From Natrinema salsiterrestre (GTDB taxonomy: Archaea; Halobacteriota; Halobacteria; Halobacteriales; Natrialbaceae), in assembly GCF_029502005.1 (NCBI RefSeq), contig NZ_JAMQOT010000011.1, forward strand, positions 49,434 through 113,433: DNA of 64,000 nucleotides. The letters run 5' to 3'. Below are positions 26,397 to 34,424 of this stretch, piece by piece. Position 1 is the stretch's first letter; each line of letters begins with the position of its first letter. Under the pieces are notes generated by a model. That model was not told the origin of the DNA and ran no database searches. It worked only from the letters and a program-made list of their open reading frames with translations. The translations under genes and the position numbers were made by a program.

Positions 26397-27340
26397 CTAT
26401 GTTGGGACGAGGAGTCTCCTTCGAGCACGTCGATGAGCTCTTCTGCTGTAGAACTGATCCGTCCGAGCCGCTCGCGAACGACCTCGGGATCGTCCGACTC
26501 CCACGCAGCGAGGTAGAACGCCGACCCACTAGTGTCGATCCCGCAGTACCGCCCGACGACGTACGCGACGGCTTCGGCCTCGACTTCGCGTTTCGCCCGC
26601 TCGGTGTCGTCGTCGACATCGAAGTGGAGCAGAGCGTGGGCGTATTCGTGAATTAGCGTCCGCGCGAGGTCGGCCTCGTTCTCCCGATCACGCACCTCGA
26701 CGAGCGGCTGAACGTCGACGAGGCTCAGCTGCTCGCAGATGCCCTTCGCCTCGCCGTGGGTCCACTCCTCGGCTGGAACGATCCGCACAGTCACGCCGAG
26801 CTCATCAGCGGCGGCAGTCAACTGAGAAACGAGGTCACCGGCGTCCCCGGTCGCTTCCGTGTCCAGGTCGGGAAGCGGCTCGCCCTCAGTTTGGGAGACG
26901 TCGAACACCGGCGCGGGTTTGAACCCCACCAGGCCCTCGGACCACTCCTCGGGCGGCGTCTCGTCGTACTCACAATCGCTGTCCTCGTGGTAGCTCGGCG
27001 AGTTCTCGCATTCCGGGCACTGCTTGGTAATGATCGGCGCCCAGATCCAGATGGCCGACTCGCCCTCCGTGACGTGGCGGTCGAACTCCTCCTGCCACGT
27101 CCGGTAGCCCGCCACCCGGCTCGCCTCGGGACACTGCCGCTTGATGAGGAGCGTGTTCCGGTAGGAGTAGTCGTGGAACCGACTCTGGACGTCAAGCCAC
27201 TCCTGGAACTCTGAGCTGGCCTGCGCATCGTCGACGCCGGCGACGAGGTCGTCGATCCACTGTTCGATAGTGCTGTTCATCTCGTCGGATCGTGTGTCGG
27301 TCTGGTCGAAGGAGACCGACGAGTCTCTGGTCGTAGACAT
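26393..27340 (-). CDS. ArdC-like protein with ImmA/IrrE-type metallopeptidase motif
   Basis: The start is taken at MSTTRDSSVSF (27340); upstream codons are Arg-rich and cross the stem-loop element. Residues ~20-120 (IEQWIDDLVAGVDDAQASSE, then YSYRNTLLIKRQCPEASRVA and GYRTWQEEF) match the ArdC N-terminal ssDNA-binding domain, interrupted by a zinc-ribbon-like CPECEN...CEYDE. LARTLIHEYAHALLHF carries the HExxH zinc site, with a conserved EAEAVAYVV glutamate downstream. ArdC proteins protect plasmids from restriction during transfer. It ends inside inverted repeat copy 4. Confidence 0.85.
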   Translation of the reverse strand: MSTTRDSSVSFDQTDTRSDEMNSTIEQWIDDLVAGVDDAQASSEFQEWLDVQSRFHDYSYRNTLLIKRQCPEASRVAGYRTWQEEFDRHVTEGESAIWIWAPIITKQCPECENSPSYHEDSDCEYDETPPEEWSEGLVGFKPAPVFDVSQTEGEPLPDLDTEATGDAGDLVSQLTAAADELGVTVRIVPAEEWTHGEAKGICEQLSLVDVQPLVEVRDRENEADLARTLIHEYAHALLHFDVDDDTERAKREVEAEAVAYVVGRYCGIDTSGSAFYLAAWESDDPEVVRERLGRISSTAEELIDVLEGDSSSQHS

Positions 27341-27385
27341 CGTGTTCACCGAATCGAGTTCACGGCGACTGCGTCTGTTCAGACC

Positions 27386-27416
27386 GCGCCGCACCCCTCA
27401 GGGGCGTTCAAAAAAC
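27386..27416 (-). repeat. T-tract/stem-loop element, copy c
   Basis: CGCCGCACCCCTCAGGGGCG followed by AAAAAA. It lies about 45 bases before the ArdC-like start. Confidence 0.6.
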
Positions 27417-27427
27417 CGCTCTGTCGG

Positions 27428-27775
27428 TCAGCGGAGCTCGTGGCGTTCGTCTGCAAAGCCGACCGTGACGAGGTACTCGAGGAACTCGTCGAACCGCTCG
27501 ACGTCACTGGGCGTGTCGGTCGCAAGATGACGCGCCCACTCGATGGCCCACTGGAAGGCGGGATCCGTGCCGCCCTTGCCGTGAATGTACCACCACCGGG
27601 CCGCCTTGAGAACCACTATGGGATTCGTCGGCGGCTGCTCACCGGCGAGCCCACGGGTGATGGACTCGATTTCGTCGGGGACATCGGCGGAATCGACCTC
27701 CGCTGATTGCGTGTTGTCGATGTCGACCGGGATCTCGTCGATCGAGACGTTGTCAGGACGCTGTTGTTGACTCAC
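27428..27775 (-). CDS. Hypothetical acidic plasmid protein
   Basis: 115 residues. The N-terminal half is acidic and disordered, the C-terminal half helical, with NPIVVLKAARWWYIHGKGGT and WAIEWARHLATDTPSDVERF. It lies in the minus-strand run between the HNH and ArdC-like genes, each preceded by a stem-loop element. I do not recognise the family. Confidence 0.55.
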   Translation of the reverse strand: MSQQQRPDNVSIDEIPVDIDNTQSAEVDSADVPDEIESITRGLAGEQPPTNPIVVLKAARWWYIHGKGGTDPAFQWAIEWARHLATDTPSDVERFDEFLEYLVTVGFADERHELR

Positions 27776-27805
27776 TGGAAGTCACCTCTGAGGGCTCTCG
27801 AAGGA

Positions 27806-27835
27806 GCCCTCGCCCTCTCTGGGGGCACGAAAAAC
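27806..27835 (-). repeat. T-tract/stem-loop element, copy d
   Basis: GCCCTCGCCCTCTCTGGGGGC followed by ACGAAAAAC, upstream of the gene starting at 27775. Confidence 0.5.
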
Positions 27836-27914
27836 AGGTCGCGAAGTCACGCCGGCGGGAGGTAGACGCTCTGCTCGCCGGCAGACTATCGTGCTGAACG
27901 TGGAACTTCGCTTG

Positions 27915-29132
27915 TTAGTCAACCACTGGTTGGACTGGAAGCCGTTCGAGGCGGCGGTGGCACGGGATACAGAGAGTCAACAGGTTACTCGGTACATCTG
28001 CATCGTCGACCGACCGGTCTGGGTCGTTGTAGAACCGGCGTCGAGGGATCCTATGATGAACCGGGAGATCACGTCCGAATTTATCGCGGTGAGCTTCGCG
28101 GCCCATACCGCAGCGCAGACAGGATTCATTGTCACGGGTAATGATTTCCTCACGAATCTGTGGCCAGTTCGAGCCGAACGGTACTGTCTCGGTATTTGAC
28201 TGGCGGTAGTCGTCTAAATAGTCTGGATCGGCCGCCTGTAGGGCTGTTCGCCATGATCCGAATACGCGCCGATACGGCTGGGTCGTGAATTCCCCGTGTT
28301 TAATCATCTCACCCGTTGTCGGCGGATGACCCAACTCTTCGGCGAGCTCTCGCAATTCGGTCAATAAACCCTCACGTGGAATTCGCCACCGGGTATTTGG
28401 CTCGAAGCCAGCGGCTGTAAGCGCCTCGTTCCAAGAACCGAACCGCTTCTGGTAGACCGATCCGCTCCATTTTCCCTGGTCCTGCATCTCCTCTTTGCGC
28501 GGAATGTGTCCCAACTCTTCGCTGAGTCTCTTGAGTTCAGACAGCAGAGTGTCTTCACTCACGTTTCGTGTATAGTTTATTTCTAAGCCAGCCCTCTGAA
28601 GAGCCTGATTCCAATTTCCGAAGGCCCGTTTGTACGGATCCGAGGTGTACGGACCATCTTGATCCATCTCGTCTGTCGTGGGTGGGCGGCCAAGTTCCTC
28701 AGCGAACTCCTGTAGAGCAGCAATAAGTGCTTCTTCGGAGAGATTCAGTTCAACGTTGGGCTCCAACCCAGCTGCCCGTAGAGCTGAGTTCCACCCGCCG
28801 AATCGCTTGCAGTACGTTTTCACCGAGTACTTCCCGTAACTTCTGTAGGTTCGCTCTGAAGGTGCCTCTCCTACGATTTCAGCGACTGATTTGAGGTCCA
28901 CAAGAAGATCGGCTTTCGGTGTCGCTGGTCTTCCGTTTGGTTCGTTTGTTCCCGTCTCAAGGTCGGCAGTCTTGAGCGCTTCATTCCACGACCCGAAACG
29001 GTCCGCGTAGGTCTTTGCGGCATGAGTGCCGGACTCGTTCATCTCATTCTGCGACGGGGGCCGCCCGAGTTCCGACGCGAATTCCCGGAGACGATTGAGG
29101 AGTTCTTCGTCTGAGTACAGCTTCTTGCCCAT
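27915..29132 (-). CDS. HNH endonuclease with five HNH-associated repeats
   Basis: ATG 29132 (MGKKLYSDEELLNRLREFA) starts right at the first repeat. Five ~60-residue repeats follow, each with a form of L..FAEELGRPPT..EM and YxxRFGSWNEALxxAGLE; the second copy is the most divergent (APSERTYRSYGKYSVKTY). This repeat is known next to HNH nucleases. The C-terminal domain has CLRCG, LPVHHRIPRRRF and LLTLCIPCHRRLE, giving two zinc Cys pairs and the catalytic His. It is likely a homing-type or restriction-like nuclease, with the repeats reading DNA. Confidence 0.85.
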   Translation of the reverse strand: MGKKLYSDEELLNRLREFASELGRPPSQNEMNESGTHAAKTYADRFGSWNEALKTADLETGTNEPNGRPATPKADLLVDLKSVAEIVGEAPSERTYRSYGKYSVKTYCKRFGGWNSALRAAGLEPNVELNLSEEALIAALQEFAEELGRPPTTDEMDQDGPYTSDPYKRAFGNWNQALQRAGLEINYTRNVSEDTLLSELKRLSEELGHIPRKEEMQDQGKWSGSVYQKRFGSWNEALTAAGFEPNTRWRIPREGLLTELRELAEELGHPPTTGEMIKHGEFTTQPYRRVFGSWRTALQAADPDYLDDYRQSNTETVPFGSNWPQIREEIITRDNESCLRCGMGREAHRDKFGRDLPVHHRIPRRRFYNDPDRSVDDADVPSNLLTLCIPCHRRLERLPVQPVVD

Positions 29133-29264
29133 GATTTGTGATGTGATTGAATCACTCAGTTTGGTCCCGGCTTGGTATTTGAATGTCAGTTCTCGTGTTT
29201 GTGAGTCGTTACCTGTTGATGCTGACTGAGCTTCTATTCGATCCCGCGAGGCCGCTGCTGGCTG

Positions 29265-29293
29265 CCTCGCACCCATCGAGGGGGCCGAAAAAC
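29265..29293 (-). repeat. T-tract/stem-loop element, copy e
   Basis: CCTCGCACCCATCGAGG followed by GGGCCGAAAAAC. Here the distance to the next start (29132) is about 130 bases, much longer than in other copies, so the HNH gene may have replaced the original gene. Confidence 0.5.
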
Positions 29294-29307
29294 TGAGGCA
29301 CACCCTG

Positions 29308-29349
29308 TTAACCAACAATGGGGAAACCCACGTGGAGTGTGTTGGTTAA
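29308..29349. repeat. Long-spaced inverted repeat, copy 5
   Basis: TTAACCAACA (29308-29317) and TGTTGGTTAA (29340-29349), just upstream of copy e of the stem-loop element and 9 bp from the stop of the next gene. Confidence 0.9.
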
Positions 29350-29358
29350 GGATAGAGC

Positions 29359-29574
29359 TTACTCTTCGCCCTCACGTAGCTCTTCAGCCTTCCACTTGAG
29401 CCGGCGCAGGATCTGCGTTCGATTCTGGTTGGCGTTCTCGTAGGCAACACACTCTTGGAGGGTTTCCATATCCGGAATCGTCGCGATTCCTGCCTTGATC
29501 AGGCGCGTGTTCGATGCTTCAAGCCGCTTCTCTGGCGAGAATTCGTTACTCTCTTGCTCGTCAGTGGACCCCAT
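29359..29574 (-). CDS. Small helical protein, paralogue of the gene at 40483-40704
   Basis: MGSTDEQESNEFSPEKRLEA starts at 29574, right after stem-loop copy f; 71 residues. It shares with the 40.5-kb protein the stretch NTRLIKAGIATIPDMETL, then CVAYENANQNRTQILRRLK. Both look like a two-helix DNA- or protein-binding module. Function unknown. Confidence 0.65.
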   Translation of the reverse strand: MGSTDEQESNEFSPEKRLEASNTRLIKAGIATIPDMETLQECVAYENANQNRTQILRRLKWKAEELREGEE

Positions 29575-29587
29575 CTCAAAGAGCCTC

Positions 29588-29612
29588 CACCCCCGTTGGG
29601 GCCGACACAAAC
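29588..29612 (-). repeat. T-tract/stem-loop element, copy f
   Basis: ACCCCCGTTGGGGCC with a weaker A-tract (ACACAAAC), 13 bases before the gene at 29574. Confidence 0.5.
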
Positions 29613-29706
29613 AACTCTCCGGACGATAACGCCCCACCTCTCATAGGGTAAAACCGATACAACAGTTACCGTAATGGCCATCCCCCGCGAGTGTTTACAG
29701 TCCCGT

Positions 29707-29913
29707 ATGGAGCGAAAGACGATCTCAGTCACCGGGATGTCGTGCAACGGGTGCGAACAGAACGTGGAGACCGCCCTGCGAAACCTCGATAGTGTGACTC
29801 GGGTCGAGGCCGACCACAAAGCTGACACGGTCGACGTGGTCCTCGAGGATGAGGTCTCAGATGACGATGTGAACGCGGCAATCGAACAGGCTGGCTACGA
29901 CGTCGTGGCCTAA
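29707..29913 (+). CDS. copZ: CopZ-like heavy-metal-associated (HMA) chaperone
   Basis: 68 residues from ATG 29707 (MERKTISVTGMSCNGCEQNV). GMSCNGC is the copper-binding CxxC loop of HMA domains, and the acidic C-terminus ends AIEQAGYDVVA as in CopZ. It is convergent with the P-type ATPase, overlapping its stop by 4 bp. It would hand Cu(I) to the ATPase or bind it in the cytoplasm. Confidence 0.85.
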   Translation: MERKTISVTGMSCNGCEQNVETALRNLDSVTRVEADHKADTVDVVLEDEVSDDDVNAAIEQAGYDVVA

Positions 29914-32186
29914 TCGGCCGCCGCTCGGCCGTCGCTCACGTTATCGTCCGTGCGTTCGTCGAGGGCGAACTCGGTGTTGACACCCTCGCCCGAGAGGAGT
30001 TGACCAGCGAAGCTGTTGGCGAGGACGGCCGAGACCGACAGCACCATCGCGAGCATCGCGAACACCGGGTGAACGAGCCCGGTGGTCGCAGCGGCGACGC
30101 CGATGCCGTTGAAGGCGAACGCCGTCGCGAGATTCTGGCGGGTCTTCCGGTAGCTTTCGGTCCCGATGTCGTAGGCGTCCATCACGCCGCCGAGCCGGTC
30201 ACCCATCAGGACGATGTCCGCCGATTCGATGGCGATGTCGGTCCCTGCGCCGATCGCGATCCCGATGTCCGCCTGCGTGAGTGCGGGGGCGTCGTTGATG
30301 CCGTCGCCGACCATCGCTACGCGGTGGCCGGCTTCCTGCAGGTGACCGATCTCTTCACGTTTCTCGTCGGGCAGGACGTCGGCCATAACGCGATCGATGC
30401 CGACCTCCTCGGCGACAGCCTGCGCGGTGCGTTCGTTGTCGCCGGTGAGCATCATGGGTGTGATACCGGCGTCGCGCATCCGCCGGATGGTCTCCGCGGC
30501 GTCGGCTTTGATTTCGTCGCCGATGCAGATCAAGCCGATCAGGTCACCGTCACGGACAACGCCGGCGACGGTGAGGCCGCGGCCCTGAAGTCGTTCAATG
30601 TCGTCGCTCTCCTTCGACAGGTCGATCCCCTCGTCGCTGAGCCATCCCGTTTTCCCGACCAGCACGTCGTCGCTGGCCACGGTCGCTCGGACGCCCTTGC
30701 CGGTCACCGAGTCAAAGGCGTCAGGATCCGCGTACTCGCCGCCCTGCTCGTCGGCGGCCTCGAGGATCGCATCAGCGAGCGGGTGTTCGGAGAAGGCCTC
30801 CGCACTGGCCGCAGTCGTGAGTACATCCACCTCGTCGGCACCGAACGCGACGACCTCACTAACGGCGGGTTCGCCGACGGTGATGGTGCCGGTCTTGTCC
30901 AACACGATGTGGTCGACGTCGGGAAATATCTGGAAGGCGTCACCGGAGCGCATCAGGATGCCACGGTTCGCGGCCTTCCCGCCGCCCCGGATCAGGGCCA
31001 GCGGTGTCGCCATCCCGAGCGCACACGGATAGCCGAGCACGAGGACCGCCAGCGCCGCGAACGCCCCGCGCTGGACGTTTGGGGCTGCTCCCCACGCGAG
31101 GGGGGCGACCACCCAGAAGAGGAACGACAACCCAGCGATCGTCAAGACGCCGGGGACGAAATACTTGAGCACGCGGTCGGCGAGCTGGATGATGCCGGGC
31201 TTCATCGCCCGCGCCTCCTCGATCTCGCGGGCGATCTGGTTTAGGAACGCGTCCTCCCCGGTTGCAGTTACCTCGATGAGCAGCGCCCCGGTCTCGTTGA
31301 CGCTGCCACCGATCACCGTGTCGCCGCCCGTTTTCTCCTCGGGAATGGACTCCCCGGTGGCGACCGATTCGTCGACTGTAGACTCACCCTCGACGACTTC
31401 GCCGTCGACGGGGATGTTCTCGCCGGGCTTGACCCGGACGCGATCACCGATGTCGAGGTCGTCGACAGGAACCTCCTCGACATCACCGTCATCACTGACG
31501 CGGCGTGCCGTGTCGGGCTGGAGGTCGAGAAGGCCTTGGACGGCTTGGGAAGCTCGCGTGCGGACGATGAGGCTGGTGTACTCCGAAAGGATGTGATAGG
31601 TGGTGATGAACACGGAAACGGCGAAGAAGTGGACGGTCGGGAAGCCAGGGAACACGAACAGGCCGAGCAGCCCACCAAGTAACCCTGCGAATGCACCTGC
31701 TTCCAAGAGAACGTGCTGATTGAAGATCCCCCGGCGCAGGCTCTGGTAGGCTTTCTCTTTGATGTACCGTCCAGAACCGAACATCGTCCCGAGCGCCAGC
31801 CCCAGTGTCACCAGATCCATCACAAGAGATGATGACTCGAAGCGTCCCATCACGAGAATCATCCACCCCATCAGGGCAGCGACCACGATAGATGCGCCAC
31901 CTGCGAGGAGGAGGCGGCGCTTGCCGTCGGCGAGTTCGGCCTGCTGTTGCTCGTACCGCTTCGCTTTGTCCGGGTCGCGGATGGTGTACCCGAGATCCCG
32001 GAGCGTGTCCTTCACCTCGACCTCACTCAGCAGGTCGTTGTCGTATTCGACGAGAACTTCCTCGTGGGCGAGACTCACGTCGACGTCCTCGACACCATCG
32101 GTTCGGCTGTAGGCCTTCTTGATGCTCTCGGCACAGAACGAGCAGGACATTCCCCCGACGTTGAATTGTTCGTGTGTCGTTCCCAT
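29910..32186 (-). CDS. Heavy-metal P1B-type ATPase, CopA-like, with YPC motif
   Basis: 758 residues. There is an N-terminal HMA domain with GMSCSFC, then two TM helices (LLAGGASIVVAALMGWMILV and the following), VTGE-type actuator VATGESIPEEK, membrane motif VLVLGYPCALGMATP, phosphorylation site DKTGTITVGEP, SEHPLADA and GDGINDAPALTQ. The metal-site motif is YPC rather than the CPC of copper exporters, so the ion cannot be fixed from sequence. Next to CopZ and an ArsR-like regulator it is most likely a copper exporter. Confidence 0.88.
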   Translation of the reverse strand: MGTTHEQFNVGGMSCSFCAESIKKAYSRTDGVEDVDVSLAHEEVLVEYDNDLLSEVEVKDTLRDLGYTIRDPDKAKRYEQQQAELADGKRRLLLAGGASIVVAALMGWMILVMGRFESSSLVMDLVTLGLALGTMFGSGRYIKEKAYQSLRRGIFNQHVLLEAGAFAGLLGGLLGLFVFPGFPTVHFFAVSVFITTYHILSEYTSLIVRTRASQAVQGLLDLQPDTARRVSDDGDVEEVPVDDLDIGDRVRVKPGENIPVDGEVVEGESTVDESVATGESIPEEKTGGDTVIGGSVNETGALLIEVTATGEDAFLNQIAREIEEARAMKPGIIQLADRVLKYFVPGVLTIAGLSFLFWVVAPLAWGAAPNVQRGAFAALAVLVLGYPCALGMATPLALIRGGGKAANRGILMRSGDAFQIFPDVDHIVLDKTGTITVGEPAVSEVVAFGADEVDVLTTAASAEAFSEHPLADAILEAADEQGGEYADPDAFDSVTGKGVRATVASDDVLVGKTGWLSDEGIDLSKESDDIERLQGRGLTVAGVVRDGDLIGLICIGDEIKADAAETIRRMRDAGITPMMLTGDNERTAQAVAEEVGIDRVMADVLPDEKREEIGHLQEAGHRVAMVGDGINDAPALTQADIGIAIGAGTDIAIESADIVLMGDRLGGVMDAYDIGTESYRKTRQNLATAFAFNGIGVAAATTGLVHPVFAMLAMVLSVSAVLANSFAGQLLSGEGVNTEFALDERTDDNVSDGRAAAD

Positions 32187-32195
32187 CGTGGATGG

Positions 32196-32221
32196 TGGTT
32201 ACCGTGCGACGCGGATAACCA
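32196..32221. promoter_or_regulatory. Candidate metal-responsive operator between ATPase and ArsR-like genes
   Basis: TGGTTA (32196-32201) and TAACCA (32216-32221) with a 14-bp spacer lie 10 bp upstream of the ATPase start. TATA-like GCTATAACTA (minus strand, about 32231-32240) and TTATACTA (plus strand, about 32250-32257) flank it, consistent with a divergent promoter. Confidence 0.45.
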
Positions 32222-32317
32222 TTACGACGATAGTTATAGCGGTCTCGATGTTATACTACCACTGTGGGGTGAGTGGCGTTACTCTTACTGTCGTTGTCCG
32301 TCTACCTCCTCACAAGA

Positions 32318-32872
32318 ATGGCGCTCCTTGAATCTGACGTACCGATCCGGGAAGTCGTAACCACCGACCCGGAGAAAGCGAAGGCGCTGGAGAACGATGT
32401 CCGGGCGAAGATCCTCGATATGCTCGCGACCGAGGAGATGACGATCGAGGAGATTCACGACGAACTGCATCGTCGCGGCGAGGAGAAGGCGGAAACAACG
32501 GTCCGCCACCATGTGAACGTCCTAAAGGACGCCGGGATGGTCGAAATCGCGCGGCTCGAGGAAGCTGGTGGTGGGACACGGAAGTACTACAAGTCGAACA
32601 CACGGGTCTTCTCGTACGACCTTCCAGAAAGCAGCGGAGAGCAACTTGCTCCGGCGCAGGACACGACTCGTGAAGAGCTAGCTGCGCTGATCGAGACCCT
32701 CGCCGAGCAACACGGCGACGAGATCGAGGCCGTAGCCAAGGAGATGAAACCGTGTGAATACTGCGAAACCCAGCACTACAAGGAGTTCGTCGTTCGAGAA
32801 CTGCTCAATCGCGCGCTCATCGACCTCGGCGAAACTGGGGAGCTCGACGAACTCTTATCGACAGCTGAGTGA
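32318..32872 (+). CDS. ArsR-type metal-sensing winged-helix regulator
   Basis: ATG 32318 (MALLESDVPIREVVTTDPEK) gives 184 residues. The winged helix runs from NDVRAKILDMLATEEMTIEE to TTVRHHVNVLKDAGMVEIAR and GGGTRKYYKS. The C-terminal CEYCETQHYKEF, with a CxxC and a His, is a likely metal-binding site. It diverges from the ATPase gene with a palindrome between them, which points to control of copper export. Confidence 0.8.
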   Translation: MALLESDVPIREVVTTDPEKAKALENDVRAKILDMLATEEMTIEEIHDELHRRGEEKAETTVRHHVNVLKDAGMVEIARLEEAGGGTRKYYKSNTRVFSYDLPESSGEQLAPAQDTTREELAALIETLAEQHGDEIEAVAKEMKPCEYCETQHYKEFVVRELLNRALIDLGETGELDELLSTAE

Positions 32873-32930
32873 CCGATTCCGCGGTGAAATATCGCCTGCT
32901 CTGTGACGTAATAACTCGCTTCAAGACGCG

Positions 32931-34307
32931 TTACGAGGGTTTGTGAACACCTCCGGCGGCTGAGTTGATGCTCTCGGGGAGCGTGGGGTGGATGTGCATC
33001 GTGTCGGCGATCTGGTCGGCGGTCGCGCCGAGTTCGATGGCGAGGATGAGTTCGTGGACGATTTCAGCCCCTTGTTCGCCGACGACGTGGGCACCAAGGA
33101 GTTCGTCGGTGTCGGCGTCGGTGACCAGTTTGACGAATCCCTCGGTCTCACCGAGTGCCTTCGGCTTGCCCTGGTCGGCGAAGTCCTGGCGGCCGATGCC
33201 CACCTCGTACCCTTCGTCTCGTGCTTCCTGTTCGGTCAGTCCGACGTGGCCGACCTGCGGGTCGGTGAACACAGCCCACGGGACGGTTCGGTCCTCGGTG
33301 CTGATCGTTTCGTCTTTCGCGAGGTGTCGATACAGGAGGTCGGCGTCGTCGCGCGCGGAGTGAGTGAACATCGGTGGCCCGCTCACGTCGCCGATGGCGT
33401 AGATACCGTCGGCAGTCGTTTCGAAGCTGTCGTCGGTCTCGACGAATCCTCGCTCATCGAGCGACACGTCGACATCTTCGAGGCGGAGACCGTCCGTATT
33501 CGGCGTCCGCCCGGCGGCGAGCGCGACGTCTGAGACGGTGACGGCGCCGGCACCATCGGCATCGACTCGGATGCCGGAATCAGTCTCCGACAGTGCCGTC
33601 ACGGGCGCGTCTGCCTGGACGGTGATTCCTTCGTCTTCGAAGGCGCTCTCGATAACCTCGCTCACCTCGGGGTCCTCGTTCGGGAGGAGGTGGTCACCGC
33701 GCTGGAAGACGGTGACATCAGCGCCGAATCGGCTGTACATCTGGGCATACTCGCAGCCGACGTACCCCCCGCCGATGACGGCAAGCGAATCGGGAACTGC
33801 GTCAAGCTCGAGCAAATCTGTACTGTCGTGGACCTCGACGGCGTCGAGACCGTCGATCGGCGGCTTCGCCGGGCGTGCCCCCGTATTGATAATGACCCGG
33901 TCGGCCGAGAGTGTCTGGTCGTCGACCTGGACTTCGTCTTGTGACGTGAAGACGCCGTGGCCTTCGATGAAATCGATGTTCTCGTTTTCCTCGACATTTT
34001 CATAGGCGCCCTCACGGATGCTCTCGACGATGTCGTCTTTGCGATCGAGAATCGCTTCCATGTCGGCCTCGATTGCGCTGTCGATGTCGATGCCGAACTC
34101 CTCGCTGCGGCGGGCGAGATTCGCGACCTCCGCGCTCCGGAGCATAGTCTTTGTTGGGATACACCCGCGATTGAGACACGTTCCACCGAGGAGATCCTCC
34201 TCGACAAGGGCCGTCTCCATGCCCGAATAGGCACACTTCATCGCGACGGGGAGGCCGGCCATCCCACCCCCGAGCACGAGCAGATCGTAGTCGTATCCGT
34301 TACTCAT
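32931..34307 (-). CDS. FAD pyridine nucleotide-disulfide oxidoreductase (mercuric-reductase-like)
   Basis: 458 residues. LLVLGGGMAGLPVAMKCAYS is the FAD-binding Rossmann start, GGTCLNRGCIPTKTM holds the redox disulfide, VIGGGYVGCEYAQMYSRFG the NAD(P) site, GIYAIGDV the second FAD motif, and HIHPTLPESINSAA the dimer-interface His. It lacks an extra C-terminal Cys pair, so lipoamide/glutathione-type or MerA-like use is open. It lies downstream of merA on the same strand, suggesting a thiol or metal redox role. Confidence 0.85.
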   Translation of the reverse strand: MSNGYDYDLLVLGGGMAGLPVAMKCAYSGMETALVEEDLLGGTCLNRGCIPTKTMLRSAEVANLARRSEEFGIDIDSAIEADMEAILDRKDDIVESIREGAYENVEENENIDFIEGHGVFTSQDEVQVDDQTLSADRVIINTGARPAKPPIDGLDAVEVHDSTDLLELDAVPDSLAVIGGGYVGCEYAQMYSRFGADVTVFQRGDHLLPNEDPEVSEVIESAFEDEGITVQADAPVTALSETDSGIRVDADGAGAVTVSDVALAAGRTPNTDGLRLEDVDVSLDERGFVETDDSFETTADGIYAIGDVSGPPMFTHSARDDADLLYRHLAKDETISTEDRTVPWAVFTDPQVGHVGLTEQEARDEGYEVGIGRQDFADQGKPKALGETEGFVKLVTDADTDELLGAHVVGEQGAEIVHELILAIELGATADQIADTMHIHPTLPESINSAAGGVHKPS

Positions 34308-34424
34308 CGCTCTGGCTCCCGATCTGGATTGTATTGTGGTCTGCCGTTGCTTCTCGGGTGGTACATTGAACGAGAATCACTGTATTCTTGGATACGGTCA
34401 TAATTCGGATAATGCTGGTGGGGA

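Noticed and set aside
30000..31244. 414-residue plus-strand open frame
   Set aside because: It is the complement of the CopA-like ATPase; GC-rich codons leave the opposite strand open.
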